DNA of 64,000 nt from Dermatemys mawii (Eukaryota > Chordata > Testudines > Dermatemydidae). This document shows positions 43,861 to 55,860 of this stretch, one piece after another. A model generated the notes under the pieces. The model was given only the letters and a program-made list of their open reading frames with translations. It was not told the origin of the DNA and did not search any database. The stretch is taken from positions 6,087,991 through 6,151,990 of the forward strand of contig ML677374.1 in the NCBI GenBank assembly GCA_007922305.1. The letters run 5' to 3'. How positions within the stretch are numbered: position 1 is the stretch's first letter; every line of letters begins with the position of its first letter. A program made the position numbers and the translations under genes.

Positions 43861-46155
43861 AGAGGAAGGTGGGCTCAGCCCTGAATTGGACCTCTTCCTT
43901 TCTCCACTGGAAAAACGGGCAAAATTCCCATTATCTTCAGTGACAGCCCAACTGGGCATTAGTGTGCATTCCTTGTCACTTGTTTCAATACCTTTTCATG
44001 AGTAGGATACATCAGTTGTGTCCAGGGATAGCAAGAGCCCCCTCTGGAGAGATTCAGAATGTCAGTGTCATTACAGTCAGTACAGAAGCTGAGTGGACAA
44101 CTGAAACAGAGGGTTAAGACAGGCAAATTCTGTTTAGCTTTTTTTAAAACACACGTCTTTCAGGAATACATTGGCCATTCACCTTCCCTATAATCTCTCC
44201 CTTTTTCAGTTGACCTCAGGGTATGGCCTAGTAATAAATAATTATGATTATTTATAACAAATTATATAATGATACCATAATTATACAAATGTATGATATA
44301 TATATAGATGATAAAAATGTGTAAATAATACATTACTACTATGTGTCCTGGTGGGCACCCCTTAATTTTCACGAGGCCCCTTTTCTTATGATAGATAGTA
44401 CTAAATTAGAGTCTGATCTTACAACCCAGCCTCATAACATACAGGATTCATATAGGATCCCCATAAATTTTAGGGGGGACCTTATTTTTTCTGTTAGCAT
44501 GTGATACACTATGCACGTCTATGGCGCTATATGAAACAGAAGGACTAAGTGGCTGGTTTATATTGTTGTTCATAAGGACTCTTAGTAACACATTGAGAGA
44601 TACCGCTGTCTCGCTGACTAATTGTTAGTGATCATATTATGTGTAATAGCATGTCTATGGTGGAACATTATGGGTATATACTGTACTGCAGGCAGTGGGA
44701 GAGCATATAACAACAAATCAGGCTGTGTGTATATGCATATTTCAAATTGCTACTTACACCTGTAGGCAGAGAAATGAGATATTTCCCTGCTTTGGCAGCT
44801 TTACTTTTAAAACCATAAAGATTTCAGGCAGGATTTTGAGGTGAGCCATTTAGAATAATTCTCTTTATGTGCCATATCTTTTTCTCATCAAACTAATATG
44901 ATTTTTCGCTATGAAAACTTTCCAGGACCTGTTGGATTTTAGAGGCTGTAGGTCACGTGAAATCTGACACCAAAGATAAAGGCTGCATCAAATTATTGGA
45001 TGCTGGTCAAGATTTCTTTTCTCTCTTTGTGTTGATATGATGTCCTCCCTCAATGCGAAGCTGTGTTCAGAAATACATATGGATTTACATAAAGTGTCAT
45101 GGCTTCCCAGGTTCTGTAATGCTCTGTGTCCTCATTAAATCCTTCAGAGCCTTTATCAGGGACAAAAATGTCTACTTCCTGAGAAAACGTTGATTAAAGC
45201 AACAGCGAGCACAAGTTGAAAGGCTAATATTATCAGTTTTAACTCGCTGGGGTGGTGTTTTGCCTCAGGTAAAACAGACTCATGGGTGGAGAACAGTGAT
45301 AACTAATGCTGAGTGTGATTCAGCCAAGCTGTGCCAGGGCATGCTACAGCAAAAGCTGGGAAGTGAAGAACGTAGGGATAGCGGGGTTTGGGAGGGAAAG
45401 AGGAAGAGGGTATTTAGAAGGGAGGCATTTTCTGTGGGCATTCAACTGCTGTCAGCCATTTTAGATTTCTGAATCTATTTCCCTGGTGCTTCCAGAGAAG
45501 CTTTTGGGGGATTCCCCAGCTAAAACTCAAATTTGCATTTAAATAGTTTTTTCTTTCTTTTTTTTTTTAATGAGTAGGACACATGGGAGACTTAAGACTA
45601 TTTAGGTTTCCTTATGGGAGAGTACAAAACGTTCTCACCTCTTACTCCCCCATCACTCCCCACAAAAACCCAGAAATTTTTAATGCACTCTTCAAATTAG
45701 ACATTTAGAAAAAAGGGACTAGTGCATCTTTAAGGATAATATAATAATAAACAAATACATGTAGTTGCCTTTGCAGCAGAACTAATCTTTCCTCAGACAA
45801 GCCATGATATAGATCAGTAACAAGAGCCACACGCAGGGGGTTCCTTTGAAATGCATAATACCTCCTCGTATAAATTGGAGTTGGTGTGATGGAGCTGTGA
45901 GATGACATATTGTGGCATGACCCCTCTCTACTGATTGTGGGTGAACCCTGCAAAGGTAAATCTAACACGGAGCACACATCAGACAATTTCATTTTCATCA
46001 CCCAGGGACAAAAACATAGCAACAGAATCTTTTCAAATGATAATCTGCATGCTGGGCAGAATATTTTTTTCCCTCCTTCCTCATTTTTTCCCCCATTGCA
46101 TGTTCAATTTGTGGTGTAGGTGAAGGAAATTATAAAAGGGTTTTTAAAGTTAGGT
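43861..46155. other. Unassigned sequence, no gene seen
   Basis: Extremely AT-rich around 44220-44340 (ATAATTATACAAATG, ATATATATATAG). No named repeat. Short frames at 45260-46123 have no motif. Confidence 0.4.
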
Positions 46156-46307
46156 CCTTTTCTTTTTCTTTTCTTTTTCTTTTTTTTTCTTTTTCTTTTT
46201 CTTTTTCTTTTCTTTTCTTTTCTTTTCTTTTCTTTTCTTTTCTTTTCTTTNNNNNNNNNNTTTCTTTTCTTTTCTTTTCTTTTCTTTTCTTTTCTTTTCT
46301 TTTCTTT
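46156..46307. repeat. TTTTC pentanucleotide microsatellite with imperfect start
   Basis: Irregular T-runs with single C bases give way to perfect TTTTC units that continue on both sides of the N run. Long lysine-rich or phenylalanine-rich frames across it are artefacts of the repeat. Confidence 0.97.
46251..46260. other. Assembly gap (10 N) inside the microsatellite
   Basis: Ten undetermined bases inside the TTTTC array; a ten-N gap is usually of arbitrary length, so the true array size is unknown. Confidence 0.95.
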
Positions 46308-47269
46308 AAGTTTGGCTCTGTGTGTGTGTAACTGATTCATTCTCCCAATTCCCTCAGGGACATTCCAGTAATAATGATTTATAGGAGTGCAAAAATCTAT
46401 GCTCTTGCTGTTACCACCTAATATCCTTCCCACCATCAAAAAACGGAGTTTTCTGTGGAAAAATCTCTCTCAGAACAAAGCCCCTCCATCTTCCTGTGCT
46501 TTTCCGTTCAATATTAAAAATAATTATCCAGTGCATATCATGCCTACCAGGAATATGTAATCCTGAATAAATGTATTCCAGGTAGAACTATTTACATTGA
46601 TTTAACTAAAAAGATGCTTTACGTAGGGAAAGGTAGGGAGTGGGGGGTTAAAAATTCCATTTGGCCTTGGGAAAAAAAGCTGCAGTGTTTGTTCTACTTG
46701 TTTTTTAAGTGAAGTGATTCTAAGAGTAATTTTTAAAAAATTCAGGTTAAATTTTAATAATCTCTAGTTTTAAATGCAAAACAAAAACCAAACCAAACAA
46801 CTCCCAAGTCAAATGCTAATTGCTCATCACTGTCTACATTGTACAATTTAATGTTTGCTAAAATATTTTGATTTCACAGTGGTGGCTTTTAAATCTGCTG
46901 ATTTCTTCTCCCGAACTGCTGTGAATTGGCCAGACTCAGAGTCAGCTTGAACCGCATTCTGCCCTAGGCTAGACTCTGTTGGTAAGGACTGGATCTTTGG
47001 AGTGCAGTGGTTGGCAATATGTATTGATTCAGTGCATTTAGGCAGAGAGAAGCAGAAGAATTGCCCTCTGATAGGCAAAACCCACCTGGCTTAGGTGCAC
47101 ATAATTACACTCAATGTCAAAACAAGCAAATACATTATACAAAAGTTGGATGTCATAGGGCAATTTGTGCAGGAAGACAAATCTAGACAAACATACGCTG
47201 GGGCATCCTACAAAACTCCTATGGATGGATCAGCCCCAGCACAAAATAAATGGTCCTTGTCATTTTTAT
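46308..47269. other. Unassigned sequence
   Basis: No named repeat or gene. Confidence 0.4.
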
Positions 47270-47372
47270 TGCTACAATCATGCTTATTATGGTAGTGCCT
47301 AGGGACCAGCCAAGAACATGGCCCATTGTGCGAGGCCCTGTGCATACACAGAGAGGTAGATCGTCTCTTCCC
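47270..47372 (-). mobile_element. SINE tail (antisense)
   Basis: TTATTATGGTAGTGCCTAGG, GGCCCATTGTGCGAGGCCC and GTGCATACACAGAGAGGTAG match the reversed SINE tail. Confidence 0.65.
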
Positions 47373-48221
47373 TTTTCATCATTATGGTGATGAGGATGAC
47401 AAATGTCGATATTCGGCTCGTGCACTCACCCATCAAAAACGACGACTTGCCCTGGGTGATCATGCGAGGAGAATTTTGTGAGGCTGGTTTGGGATGGAAA
47501 AGTGTTACAACAGGTTGTTCTGCTGATGCCTCTGCCTTCTCTCTTTCACTAGGCTCTATCCTGTGGCCATTAAGTCAATGACAAAGTCCCGGGTTCAGGG
47601 TTAGGCTCTCGTAGATGCTTCAGTACAAACTTAATTTTAAGCATGTGAATAGCCCTTTTGCTTCAAGATGCGCAAACACGGACCTTCTTGAACAAGGGGC
47701 CCTTGTTTGCTCTCAGAGCCATCTAACTTTTCTCCTCCCAAAGGCTACCTCATTCTGTCTCCTGATGCCTCTGTGCTTAAAAAAAATACTCCAGTGACCT
47801 TTATCTGTTCTCAAGACTCTCCTTCTAATCCCTCGCCTTCTCTTGGCCCTACACGGTGGGCCCAATCCTGTCACCCTTACTCCTGTGTAGAGCCATTGAC
47901 TCCTCACGAAGAGTAAGAGTGAAAGGCTTCAGTCAATGGAGGCATTTCTCTGAGTGACCCTGTACTCTGGAGAGAAGGAAGGGTGAATCGAGGAGAGAAA
48001 ATCGGTTCACAGTTCCAAACGTTACAGCCTTCAAGAAGTGAATCAGATAGTTTGCATTTTGTCTTACTCAAGCTTTCAGAGCCCCAAATTAGAGTGATTA
48101 ATTGTTTTCCTCTGCTAACTTTAATCATGGTTGCACTAGGACTCATAGGTAGGTTGAAGGGTTTGGCTAATATTATGAGTTTTCCCGTGACATCTCACCT
48201 TAGCCTTCAATGGAGTGTGAC
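47373..48221. other. Unassigned sequence with one MITE half (47857-47943)
   Basis: GGGCCCAATCCTGTCACCC and GCTTCAGTCAATGGAGGC look like parts of a sauropsid palindrome. Nothing else recognised. Confidence 0.4.
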
Positions 48222-48450
48222 TTTGTGATGAAAGCAACGGAATAGGAGTCTGGGCTCCTACGTTCTACTCATTGCAGTCACTGACTCTGTGTGATGCTGG
48301 GCAGGTCACTTTGCCTCAGTTTCCCCATCTATAAAATGAGTATAACAACACTTACCCACCACACAGGGATATTGAAAGATTTAATTCATGAAGATCTGTG
48401 AGATACTTTGTGATCCTTTGCGATGAAAGGTGCAAATTATCGCTATCTAA
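48222..48450 (+). mobile_element. MIR/CORE-type SINE
   Basis: Head AGGAGTCTGGGCTCCTACG, core GGCAGGTCACTTTGCCTCAG and TTTCCCCATCTATAAAATGA, tail GTGAGATACTTTGTGATCC and GATGAAAGGTGCAAATTATC. The canonical order is complete. Confidence 0.85.
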
Positions 48451-49424
48451 ATTGTTCACGAGGGAAATTTGCAGATACATATACTAACAAAAACCTACTT
48501 TAAAAAAAGGAGAGTGCAGATTTAACACTCAACAATTAAATAACTCCACCCTGCACCAAATAGTAGACACCGAAAGAGCATGAGATGCAGAAGGAAACCG
48601 ATTAGATTCATCATGGGGCCACACTACTGTCAATACCGCCTCTCTCTCTCCTGATGCCAAGTGACATGGCGATTGTATATGTAACAGTGTGACACAGAGA
48701 TGAGTTTGTCAGTTCCACCTAGTGTGATTGCCATTTTTTTCGAGGAGAAGAAAGGAGTGAAATTGAAGGAGAAAAGGTCAGAAGGGGCTGGTCATCCTCT
48801 CCTCTCCTCCAAAATCACTTGTTCCTTTGGAAGAAAATAAGAAATGACAGGTTCCCCTGCCACTTGGGATATAGACAGCCCAGAGTAAAATAAAAAGGAA
48901 AGCTTGTTAGAGGAGGGGAGATAGCAATGAATGTAACCTGTTAATAATGCATTTCAAAGGCACAGAATCCTAGTTATTGTTCATGGCATTTGCTACCTCC
49001 AAAGTGACAGTGACAAGTTCTTTGATTAGAAAGAGTTCCCTCCGCCACACTCCCTCTCACTCCGCCTGCGAGGTTTTGTGGAAAATATCCTCCTCTACCT
49101 CAAACCCTGATGAAGGCTTAACTTTGGGAACTGGCTTGTTTTGTTTTCCTTTTTTCCAGTTCAACGAAGAATCATCTCAGTTCAGGATCCATTGGCCCAG
49201 GAGAGCCCTATGCTGAGTTTACCCCACCTCTCCTCCCCACACCTCATTCTCAATCTTATTCCTTCTAAATTATTCAAAGGAGAAACTATGATGATAATGA
49301 TCCTCATTTCAGAGGCTTTATACATATATACTTTTTAAATTTCAGACCGTGCTTTTTACTGATTTGCTATTTGCCATAAATCTGGACAGCTCTTTTCCTA
49401 TTACTCTAGTTACTGTAATTATTG
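48451..49424. other. Unassigned sequence, no gene seen
   Basis: Nothing named. Overlapping + frames at 48977-49338 have no recognisable domain. Confidence 0.4.
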
Positions 49425-49660
49425 TCATTATTGTTGGTTATATGATAGTGTTGAAAGGTGTGCTGGCCGCTTCATAGAAGGCATAAAAAGACGTAGTCTC
49501 TGCTCCAAAGAGCTTTTACGATCTAAAGCCCTGATTCTGCAGTGAGCCACATATGTGCCCCCCCTCACTCTACCTCCCTGTGAGGCTAGGCGCTGCACAA
49601 ATGCGCAACAGAAAATTGGTCCCTGCCCCAAGGAGCTTCCAGACTAAAATATAAGAGACA
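49425..49660 (-). mobile_element. Two SINE tails in series (antisense)
   Basis: The first tail runs to CTCCAAAGAGCTTTTACGAT at about 49524. A second set of tail words, GGCTAGGCGCTGCACAAATG and CCCTGCCCCAAGGAGCTTCC, follows at 49582-49647. Between them lies a MITE-like CCCTGATTCTGCAGTGAGCC. Confidence 0.6.
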
Positions 49661-50554
49661 TCAGATAGCTACAGACAGGCAGAAGAGTACAAGGAAAGAC
49701 TAAGAGTAATAATCATACATTAGAACTATTATAGCCTAAATAATAGTCACGCCCATTGTTGGGAACCAAGGGAAAAAAGATAAATGCTCTTCAGTAGACT
49801 GCTGTCTGATAAGGGAACTAAAATATGTTCTTAAAAATATATGGACTATCTTAAAAAATATATTGACACAGACACACTCTCTCTCTATTAGTCACGTGCA
49901 TGCCCCTTACCATGTCCCACTTCTCCAATAGTCTATGTGACTTTTTATACCCTTTATATTCATGTTAGTAAGATAAGTCACATTTTACTTAGACTTTCAT
50001 TCCCATGAAATCTGCAGGGCCTATCATTTCTCCCTCGTCTGTAAGGGTATGGCTTATGGGTAAAAGTAGTTTGGGACTCTGGGGAATATTTTGTAAGGTG
50101 GTTAATTAATATTTGTTATATTTATATTGTTGGGGTGAGGGGGGTGGTATTTGGTTTGATCTTGGGATAATTGTTGGTTTTGTTTATTTCTACCTGTACT
50201 TGTAAAAGACTGCCTAGGGTAAAGAGAACTGGGGGCAGGGGAGCTCTTTTATTGTAGGGTATTAAAAATCCAAATAAATAATACATAAATCATTGGGGTT
50301 GCGTAGAGTGTGGGGGTAAATCAAGGCAGAAATTAGAGCCAACAGACAGGTCCAATTTGGCTCTCCCTTCCACTGCTGTGATTCTGGGGCTGACTTTTAT
50401 AGAGTTATTTTTGATTTACAGAGCATGTAACCCAAACATTTTTACTGATAATGGTCATCAACTTGGTTTGTTTGCTAATCAGTTTTGTTATTGTTTAAAT
50501 AAGAAAATCCTCATTTCAATCTTTATTTTTTTTAAAAAAAACCCAACAAAGTGT
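49661..50554. other. Unassigned AT-rich sequence
   Basis: A CACTCTCTCTCTATT run lies near 49876. No gene recognised. Confidence 0.4.
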
Positions 50555-50600
50555 ATTTATTTTATTTTATTTTATTTTTATTTTATTTTTTATTTTTCAG
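50555..50600. repeat. TTTTA microsatellite ending in TTTTTCAG
   Basis: About seven imperfect TTTTA units followed by TTTTTATTTTTCAG, which resembles a splice acceptor at 50600, directly upstream of ATGCAGAGTGCTGCC. No exon is supported downstream. Confidence 0.85.
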
Positions 50601-50789
50601 ATGCAGAGTGCTGCCCTGGAGCAGGCCAGGCAACCAAATTGCTGGCAGAAACATGCCCCTGAAACACAAATCAAATCCTTCATTAAGATCACCCAGATTA
50701 TGGTAGCGGATTTAGTTATTGAAGCCTGTAGTGCAGTGTGCGCTTGGAAAGTGATGGATTGTACTGTCCCATAGGCAGCAGATTGTGGA

Positions 50790-51015
50790 GAAGGGGAGAA
50801 AGGATGATCTGGTGGCAAAGGTACAGCACTGGAATGGAGAATATCTAGGATCTGTTCCTCACTTTGCAACAGACTCACTAGCCACTATCCTGTCCTGCGC
50901 CTTATCTCTGTCTGTAAAATGGGGATAATAATACTTACTCATATGTATTATGAAGATCGGTGCATTCACATGTGTTTGAGATCCTGGGATGTAAGGCCCT
51001 ATGTAAATGCAAACT
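50790..51015 (+). mobile_element. MIR/CORE-type SINE
   Basis: GATCTGTTCCTCACTTTGC, TTATCTCTGTCTGTAAAATG, GGGATAATAATACTTACTC and GAGATCCTGGGATGTAAGGC appear in sense order. Confidence 0.75.
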
Positions 51016-51665
51016 GTTCTGTTTTGTTATCCTTATTCAATATTATGAGCTGGACAATGTGCTTTTGCTACATTGCACCCAATAGAAATGCTGCTTCGGT
51101 AGCCTCTAGCTTATGTCATGTGTTGAAAGCTCTTGTAGGACAATTATGTATTTTTAAAGCTATACGCCCTTCCTTTCAAGAGAACCAAAGCCCTAAGCAT
51201 CCTCAGGATTTTCTCCACTGCCGCAGTTCAAGGCAATCTGCTCTTGGCCGCTGGCCTTGATCTTCTTGAGCACCTTTTGATGGCTGATTCACTAAGCTTC
51301 ATTGATGACAGGGAATGGCTTCCTCAGGTTAAGATGTCAAAGCAGTGGCCAGCTAGGGGGACAGCCTGAAGTGAAAAGGTAAGATCCTTCATATTTTAAT
51401 GACATGGAACCACCTCCAAAAAATAAGATGAGAGAGGACATATTAGAGCAGAGGGAGGACAGTTAAGAATGAGTGACTGTATTTGTGTATAGACATAATA
51501 GCTGTCCACACTGTGTTACTATATAACTATTCAATCTCACCTTAACTTCACCACCTTTAATGTTGTTATCTCTTCAAAGTTCTGTGGGGTACTTATGCAG
51601 AGACAGGTCTCTGTATTAGATGGAGTGTGGATCTGATTTAGTTTGGCAGTCCCTATGTTCCGGTG
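51016..51665. other. Unassigned sequence
   Basis: No repeat or gene recognised. Confidence 0.4.
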
Positions 51666-51990
51666 TCCCTAGAGCTGGTCAGAATTTTTTTGTCAAAATC
51701 CCCTTTTTCCCTATGAAAAATGGCTTTTCAGCCAACATGAAAATTTCTGCAGGAAATGTTCCTCTTTGCTTGACCTTTTCTGGGTTATTTTCATCAAATT
51801 CCCGCCCCAATTTACCTTTTTTTTTTTTTAACTGAAAACTGAGAATTTTGCTTGGTTTTATTTTTTGTTGCAAACTAAACATTTTCACAAGAAATTTTTT
51901 TTGGTGGGGCAGAAGAAATTTTTTAAGTGTCTTGTGAAAAATAATTGGCATTTTTAATCATCTCTGCTTCTTCGCAAATAAAGATTATTT
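51666..51990. repeat. A/T-run-rich interspersed repeat, copy 1
   Basis: It starts CCCTAGAGCTGGTCAGAATT and is full of GAAAATTT / AAATTTTT words (TCATCAAATTCCCGCCCC, CAAGAAATTTTTTTTGG). The same style recurs at 52855 and 62080. From memory such sequence, beginning AGAGCTGGTCGAAAA, is common in turtle genomes. The class is unclear. Confidence 0.5.
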
Positions 51991-52854
51991 AAAAAAAATT
52001 GGATGGGGCTTGTAGAATCTAAACCAGCTCATGTACAGAAGTATCCAGATGTACTGTATGGATTGAAAGATACTTGGGAGGATTGTTAAACGTATTTAGG
52101 CACTTCGCTCCCAGTAAGTGATAGGCACCTAAATACCTTTAACTGCCTGGCTCCTTATCTCAATTCAGGTGAAACGGCATGATGTAGAAATAAGAGGAAG
52201 GTACTTCTGTGTATACTGTGTGTGTATCATTTTACTACTACTGCATTTTTCCTGAGAAACTTAGGTCAGTTGCAGATCTGTCCTAGTGCCAGAGCATCAG
52301 TTGGCAAAAGACAAAAAGGACAGAAACGCCCAGTGTACGAAGCACAATAAACATCATCCTCTTTAGAAGTATGATAGAAAAGTAGCCACTGGCAAAGAAA
52401 CAAAGACTTTTAGCTGTAGCTTTGAAAACAGGTCTCCAGGAGATGGGGCTACTGATAGAGCATTCACTGTTACTGCCCCAGGGTTCTGGACCTCACTCCC
52501 TTGGTCTGAAGTAGTCAGAGTCTGGTGACCTTCAAAGCCATTTCTGTGATTGGGATTTTTGAGAAAGCTGAGGTTTTTTTCCCAGGGACAATGTGGGCTG
52601 ATTCACTGTTGCATTGTTGATTTGTTCCTGCTGAATGCTTGTTTCTTTTGGCATCAGAGGGTGTATTATGCTTTTGCAAGATTAGGTATGTTTCTGGACC
52701 CCTAAAACAATTCTAAAGATGTCTCTTTTCCCTCTATTATTTACATCTAAAGAAATAAAATAAATCAATAAATATAAAGTCTAGTGCATTATCCCACTAA
52801 ACCACCAGTCTTTAAGAGAAACAACTATACCCACAGAGGAAACCAAGGTCTTAA
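51991..52854. other. Unassigned sequence with a MITE-like scrap at 52088-52155
   Basis: CGTATTTAGGCACTTCGC and TAGGCACCTAAATACC belong to the palindromic AGGTGCCTAAAT family. The rest is unrecognised. Confidence 0.45.
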
Positions 52855-53250
52855 GTAGAGATGAGTGAATAACTGGATTTTCAGTTTGGTGGCTGAACTG
52901 AAAAATTGGAAATCGTTTTTGTTTTGAGTTGAACCAAAATAGAAATGTTTCATTTTTTCTCACCAAAAACAAACAAATGTTTTGGGGTTGAATGACATGT
53001 TAAGTTTTGGGGTGTTTTTTTAAAACCTTTTAAAAATAAAAATTAAATCTAGTTATCTTTTAAAATGAAATTTCATTTCGAACTAGAAAGTCAAATGTTG
53101 CATTTCAAAAATGTCAAAATGAAATGTTTTGATGTTTTCTAATCCCCCCCACCATTGTTTTGGACTGATTTCAACCTGAATTCACAAATAGTTTGGTCAA
53201 CCCCAAACTGCATTTTCTACAAATAAACTATATGTCTGAAAATTTTGCCC
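52855..53250. repeat. A/T-run-rich interspersed repeat, copy 2
   Basis: AGATGAGTGAATAACTGG, AATTGGAAATCGTTTTTG, TTTTGGGGTTGAATGACATG, AAATTTCATTTCGAAC and AAATTTTGCCCAGCTG give the same texture as 51666-51990, but alignment by eye is poor, so family identity is tentative. Confidence 0.4.
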
Positions 53251-53799
53251 AGCTGTAGTCCTGGGTTCCCCTGTCTGATGGTCCATCGTGGTCAGTGGGA
53301 CCTCACGTTAAATGCAAGGTTCTTATTGGTCATGTTTGAAGAAATAGGAGTCACGGTGCTGTCACTCTGTTGAAGTCACTCTGGTTTGAGAATGGTGTGA
53401 GAACAGACTTTGGCCCTTAGGGTTTTTTGTATTTTAAGATGCTCTTATTCATAAAGGACCATTTGAGTGGATGAGCTGTGACTCACCATTGGTCCAGGCA
53501 ACCCCACAATAGTCTTTTCTCTCTCAAAATGTCTTTGTGGCATGTCTGCTCCAAAGGGCGGAACTTTTTCAAACTGCTAAGCCTGCCTCTAACTGGGTGC
53601 TGTTATTTCCATAAAAAGATGGCTAGTGATAGATAATATGATACGGTGCTTTTGTTTCTCCGTTCTGTTCACGTTACTGTTTGAAACTGATATGACAGGC
53701 CTAAGGCTAATACAGAAATTTGCTACAAGTTCCAATTTCACCAAGGCCTTGACAGTTACACAGCCTCCCTCGGTCTGAGCTTATTTATCCTCTTGGGGA
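53251..53799. other. Unassigned sequence
   Basis: Nothing recognised. Confidence 0.4.
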
Positions 53800-54400
53800 T
53801 CAATTTTTAAAAGTTATTAGCAGATTACTGATTTTCTATCAACCTCAGGCACCAATCTCCCAAAGATAGCATTGTACTTTAATAAGGTGTGTTTGATAAT
53901 CCTCAGATAAAGGAATTGAAGGTGGGATAAGGGAGGGAGAAACCACCATGCTGATTTACTTAAGGATTCAGTATAGAAAAGGGTTAAATATACTCATGTT
54001 TCTAAATGGCTGAACTACTGTATGTTGTAGTTTTCAACTGCAAATCATCTTTAATAGCACACATCACGGGACGGCTCATTACATTAAGCTATTTTTCATG
54101 CTATCTCCTGTAATATCCTTTAATCCAATGCGTTTCAAATCACCTCAGGCTAAAATAAGAGACATAGCGATGTAATAGCCTAGTGTATTAGTGGGTTAAT
54201 TGCCCTGTTGTACTCGCTGGTAGATATCTCTGGAATGAGTTCTATATTAATTGTAAATTGCTTAATACATTTAACTCCTTGAGCAGCTTGGTCCTGGGAT
54301 GTGTCTTTAATGTACAATAAAAGTTTCAAGGCACAAATAGTTGTTTTCTTTATGGGATGCTTCAGGGTATCTTTTTTCTTTCACTAACAGGCTCTGAGTT
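53800..54400. promoter_or_regulatory. Candidate conserved non-coding element
   Basis: About 600 bases with no recognisable repeat, dense ATTA/TAAT cores (GGGTTAATTGCCC, TATTAATTGTAAATTGC), GATAA words and balanced, complex sequence. It stands out from the repeat debris around it. Enhancer-like by appearance only. Confidence 0.33.
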
Positions 54401-54884
54401 CATAGATGATCCACTTTGAGCTTAGCAAAAGATCAACCTAAAGTTTTATAGGTAAGTTGTGGTTTTTCCCTAGGGATGGCCGAGAGACTGTCAACTTTGG
54501 GTCAGGACTCCAAGTTTCCTGGAGTTTGGCCCATCACAGAGTCATGGGCAAGCTGTATAATTTGGATCTAAATATGAATGTTGTCTAATTTTGAGGTTGC
54601 TTGGATCAAGGTTTTCAGTTCGGCATCTGCATTCTTTACAATAGAATTGAAGCCGTACGTACTTGGAGATGTTGAGGGGAAAAAGAAGGCTTAAATTATA
54701 CATCAGCTTCCAGACTCTCAGTTTACCAGCTACATGGACTGCACAGATAGCTGGATGACACATGCTGCAATTCTGTGACAGGATGCAGAACTGGATTGCA
54801 GACCCATATAGTGTCAGTGTACTGTACATATTGCACAGCAGCTACTACTCTTAAACTATCCACTGCAACACTGGGGGAAAGTGT
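54401..54884. other. Unassigned sequence, possible old repeat at 54475-54610
   Basis: GGCCGAGAGACTGTCAAC and AATTTGGATCTAAATATG recall the repeat at 20260-20400. No gene recognised. Confidence 0.35.
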
Positions 54885-55045
54885 AACTATAGGCCAGAAT
54901 TTTCAGAAGAGGGCTTACCACTAGCAATCTGGACAAGATTTGGCAAAGGGGTCAGCTCCCATTTAGCCACCAAAATTAATGGCCGGGTTTTCAGAAGAGC
55001 TTTGCACAATGGGTGCTGAACTCTTCTGAAAACAGGCCTGCAAGT
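54885..55045. mobile_element. Palindromic MITE-like repeat(s)
   Basis: GGCCAGAATTTTCAGAAGAG and AACTCTTCTGAAAACAGGCC are inverted ends, and CCGGGTTTTCAGAAGAGC lies between them, suggesting one copy inserted beside or inside another. Confidence 0.6.
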
Positions 55046-55199
55046 GGCACAAGGGAGGCTGCTGAGGGTTGAAATGACTGCACTGCACATTAAGCAGGGG
55101 TGGCAGTAGGCCCCCGTTTAATGTCTGTCTTGCTGGAGGAAGGCGTGTACCTATTTATGGGATAGAGAGGCATGGAGTGATTTTGCTGCAGAGCCGGTC

Positions 55200-55860
55200 A
55201 GCGTGGGGATGCTGACCCTTCCCCCGCAGATGACCAGAAGAGAGGGGATGTTATATAAAGACAAGCCAGGCAGGAAAAGCCCTCTTTTATCTGGCCAAAG
55301 TGGAGAAGCTCCCATCCATGGAAGAAGTGCAATACCAGCTTTGGTTGGAATCCACTGTACGCATTGCTCTGGCTGCTCCTTTCTTGGGCGGCTGGGAAGG
55401 AGTTTTTCCCCGACTGCCAGATTGGCTTAGGCAAAGGGGGTGGCTTAGCTGGGGCGAACATGGAACAGGAGCTAGGCTCTGATGTTGCAACTTGTGTCGA
55501 CCTAGGGCAGATTTCCAGAGCAGGTGCTCCATTGGAAGGGGATATAGCGATCAGATAATTGGAGTGGTGAAGGATTTAAAGGGGGTATTTGTTAAAGGAG
55601 CGGAAAATGGAAAGGGAGGTTTGGGGCTCCCATGAGTAGTATGGTTGGGAGCCTACCCCTGCTCTTTATTCGCCTCCCTCAGCCCTCATTTGAGGCAGGA
55701 GATGTTTAGGTCTCTGCTGTGGGTGGGCTAGGAACCAGGATGGGAATGGGGGAGGGCTGACAGAAGACCCTGTGGAATTACCTGCACTGAATGCTTTTAT
55801 CTGCTGGACACTCCCAGACAGTTAATAATAAAGTTGCGGGCTAATTAAACCACATCCAGT
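55200..55860 (+). other. GC-richer gene-like block with a broken open frame (unknown origin)
   Basis: In order, the block shows a TATA-like box GTTATATAAAG at 55249-55259; an open frame from 55300 whose first part reads MEKLPSMEEVQYQLWLEST and continues VRIALAAPFLGGWEG; and then, one frame over, FFPDCQIGLGKGGGLAGANM and EQELGSDVATCVDLGQIS up to a TAA near 55556. Reading on across the two frames would need a single indel near 55395. About 270 bases later comes AATAATAAAG at 55826-55835, a possible polyadenylation signal. I do not recognise the peptide. It could be a retrocopy, a repeat with coding ancestry, or chance. No poly-A tail or flanking duplication is visible. Confidence 0.25.

Noticed and set aside
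46104..46439. Lysine-rich (minus) and phenylalanine-rich (plus) open frames
   Set aside because: Both are direct translations of the TTTTC microsatellite and run across the N gap.
50590..50680. Exon starting after TTTTTATTTTTCAG at 50600
   Set aside because: The acceptor-like end is the tail of a TTTTA microsatellite, and the downstream frame has no donor or homologue.
55249..55259. A real RNA polymerase II promoter at the TATATAAAG word
   Set aside because: TATA-like words are common by chance and no initiator, CpG island or annotated transcript supports it; kept only as part of the 55.2 kb candidate.
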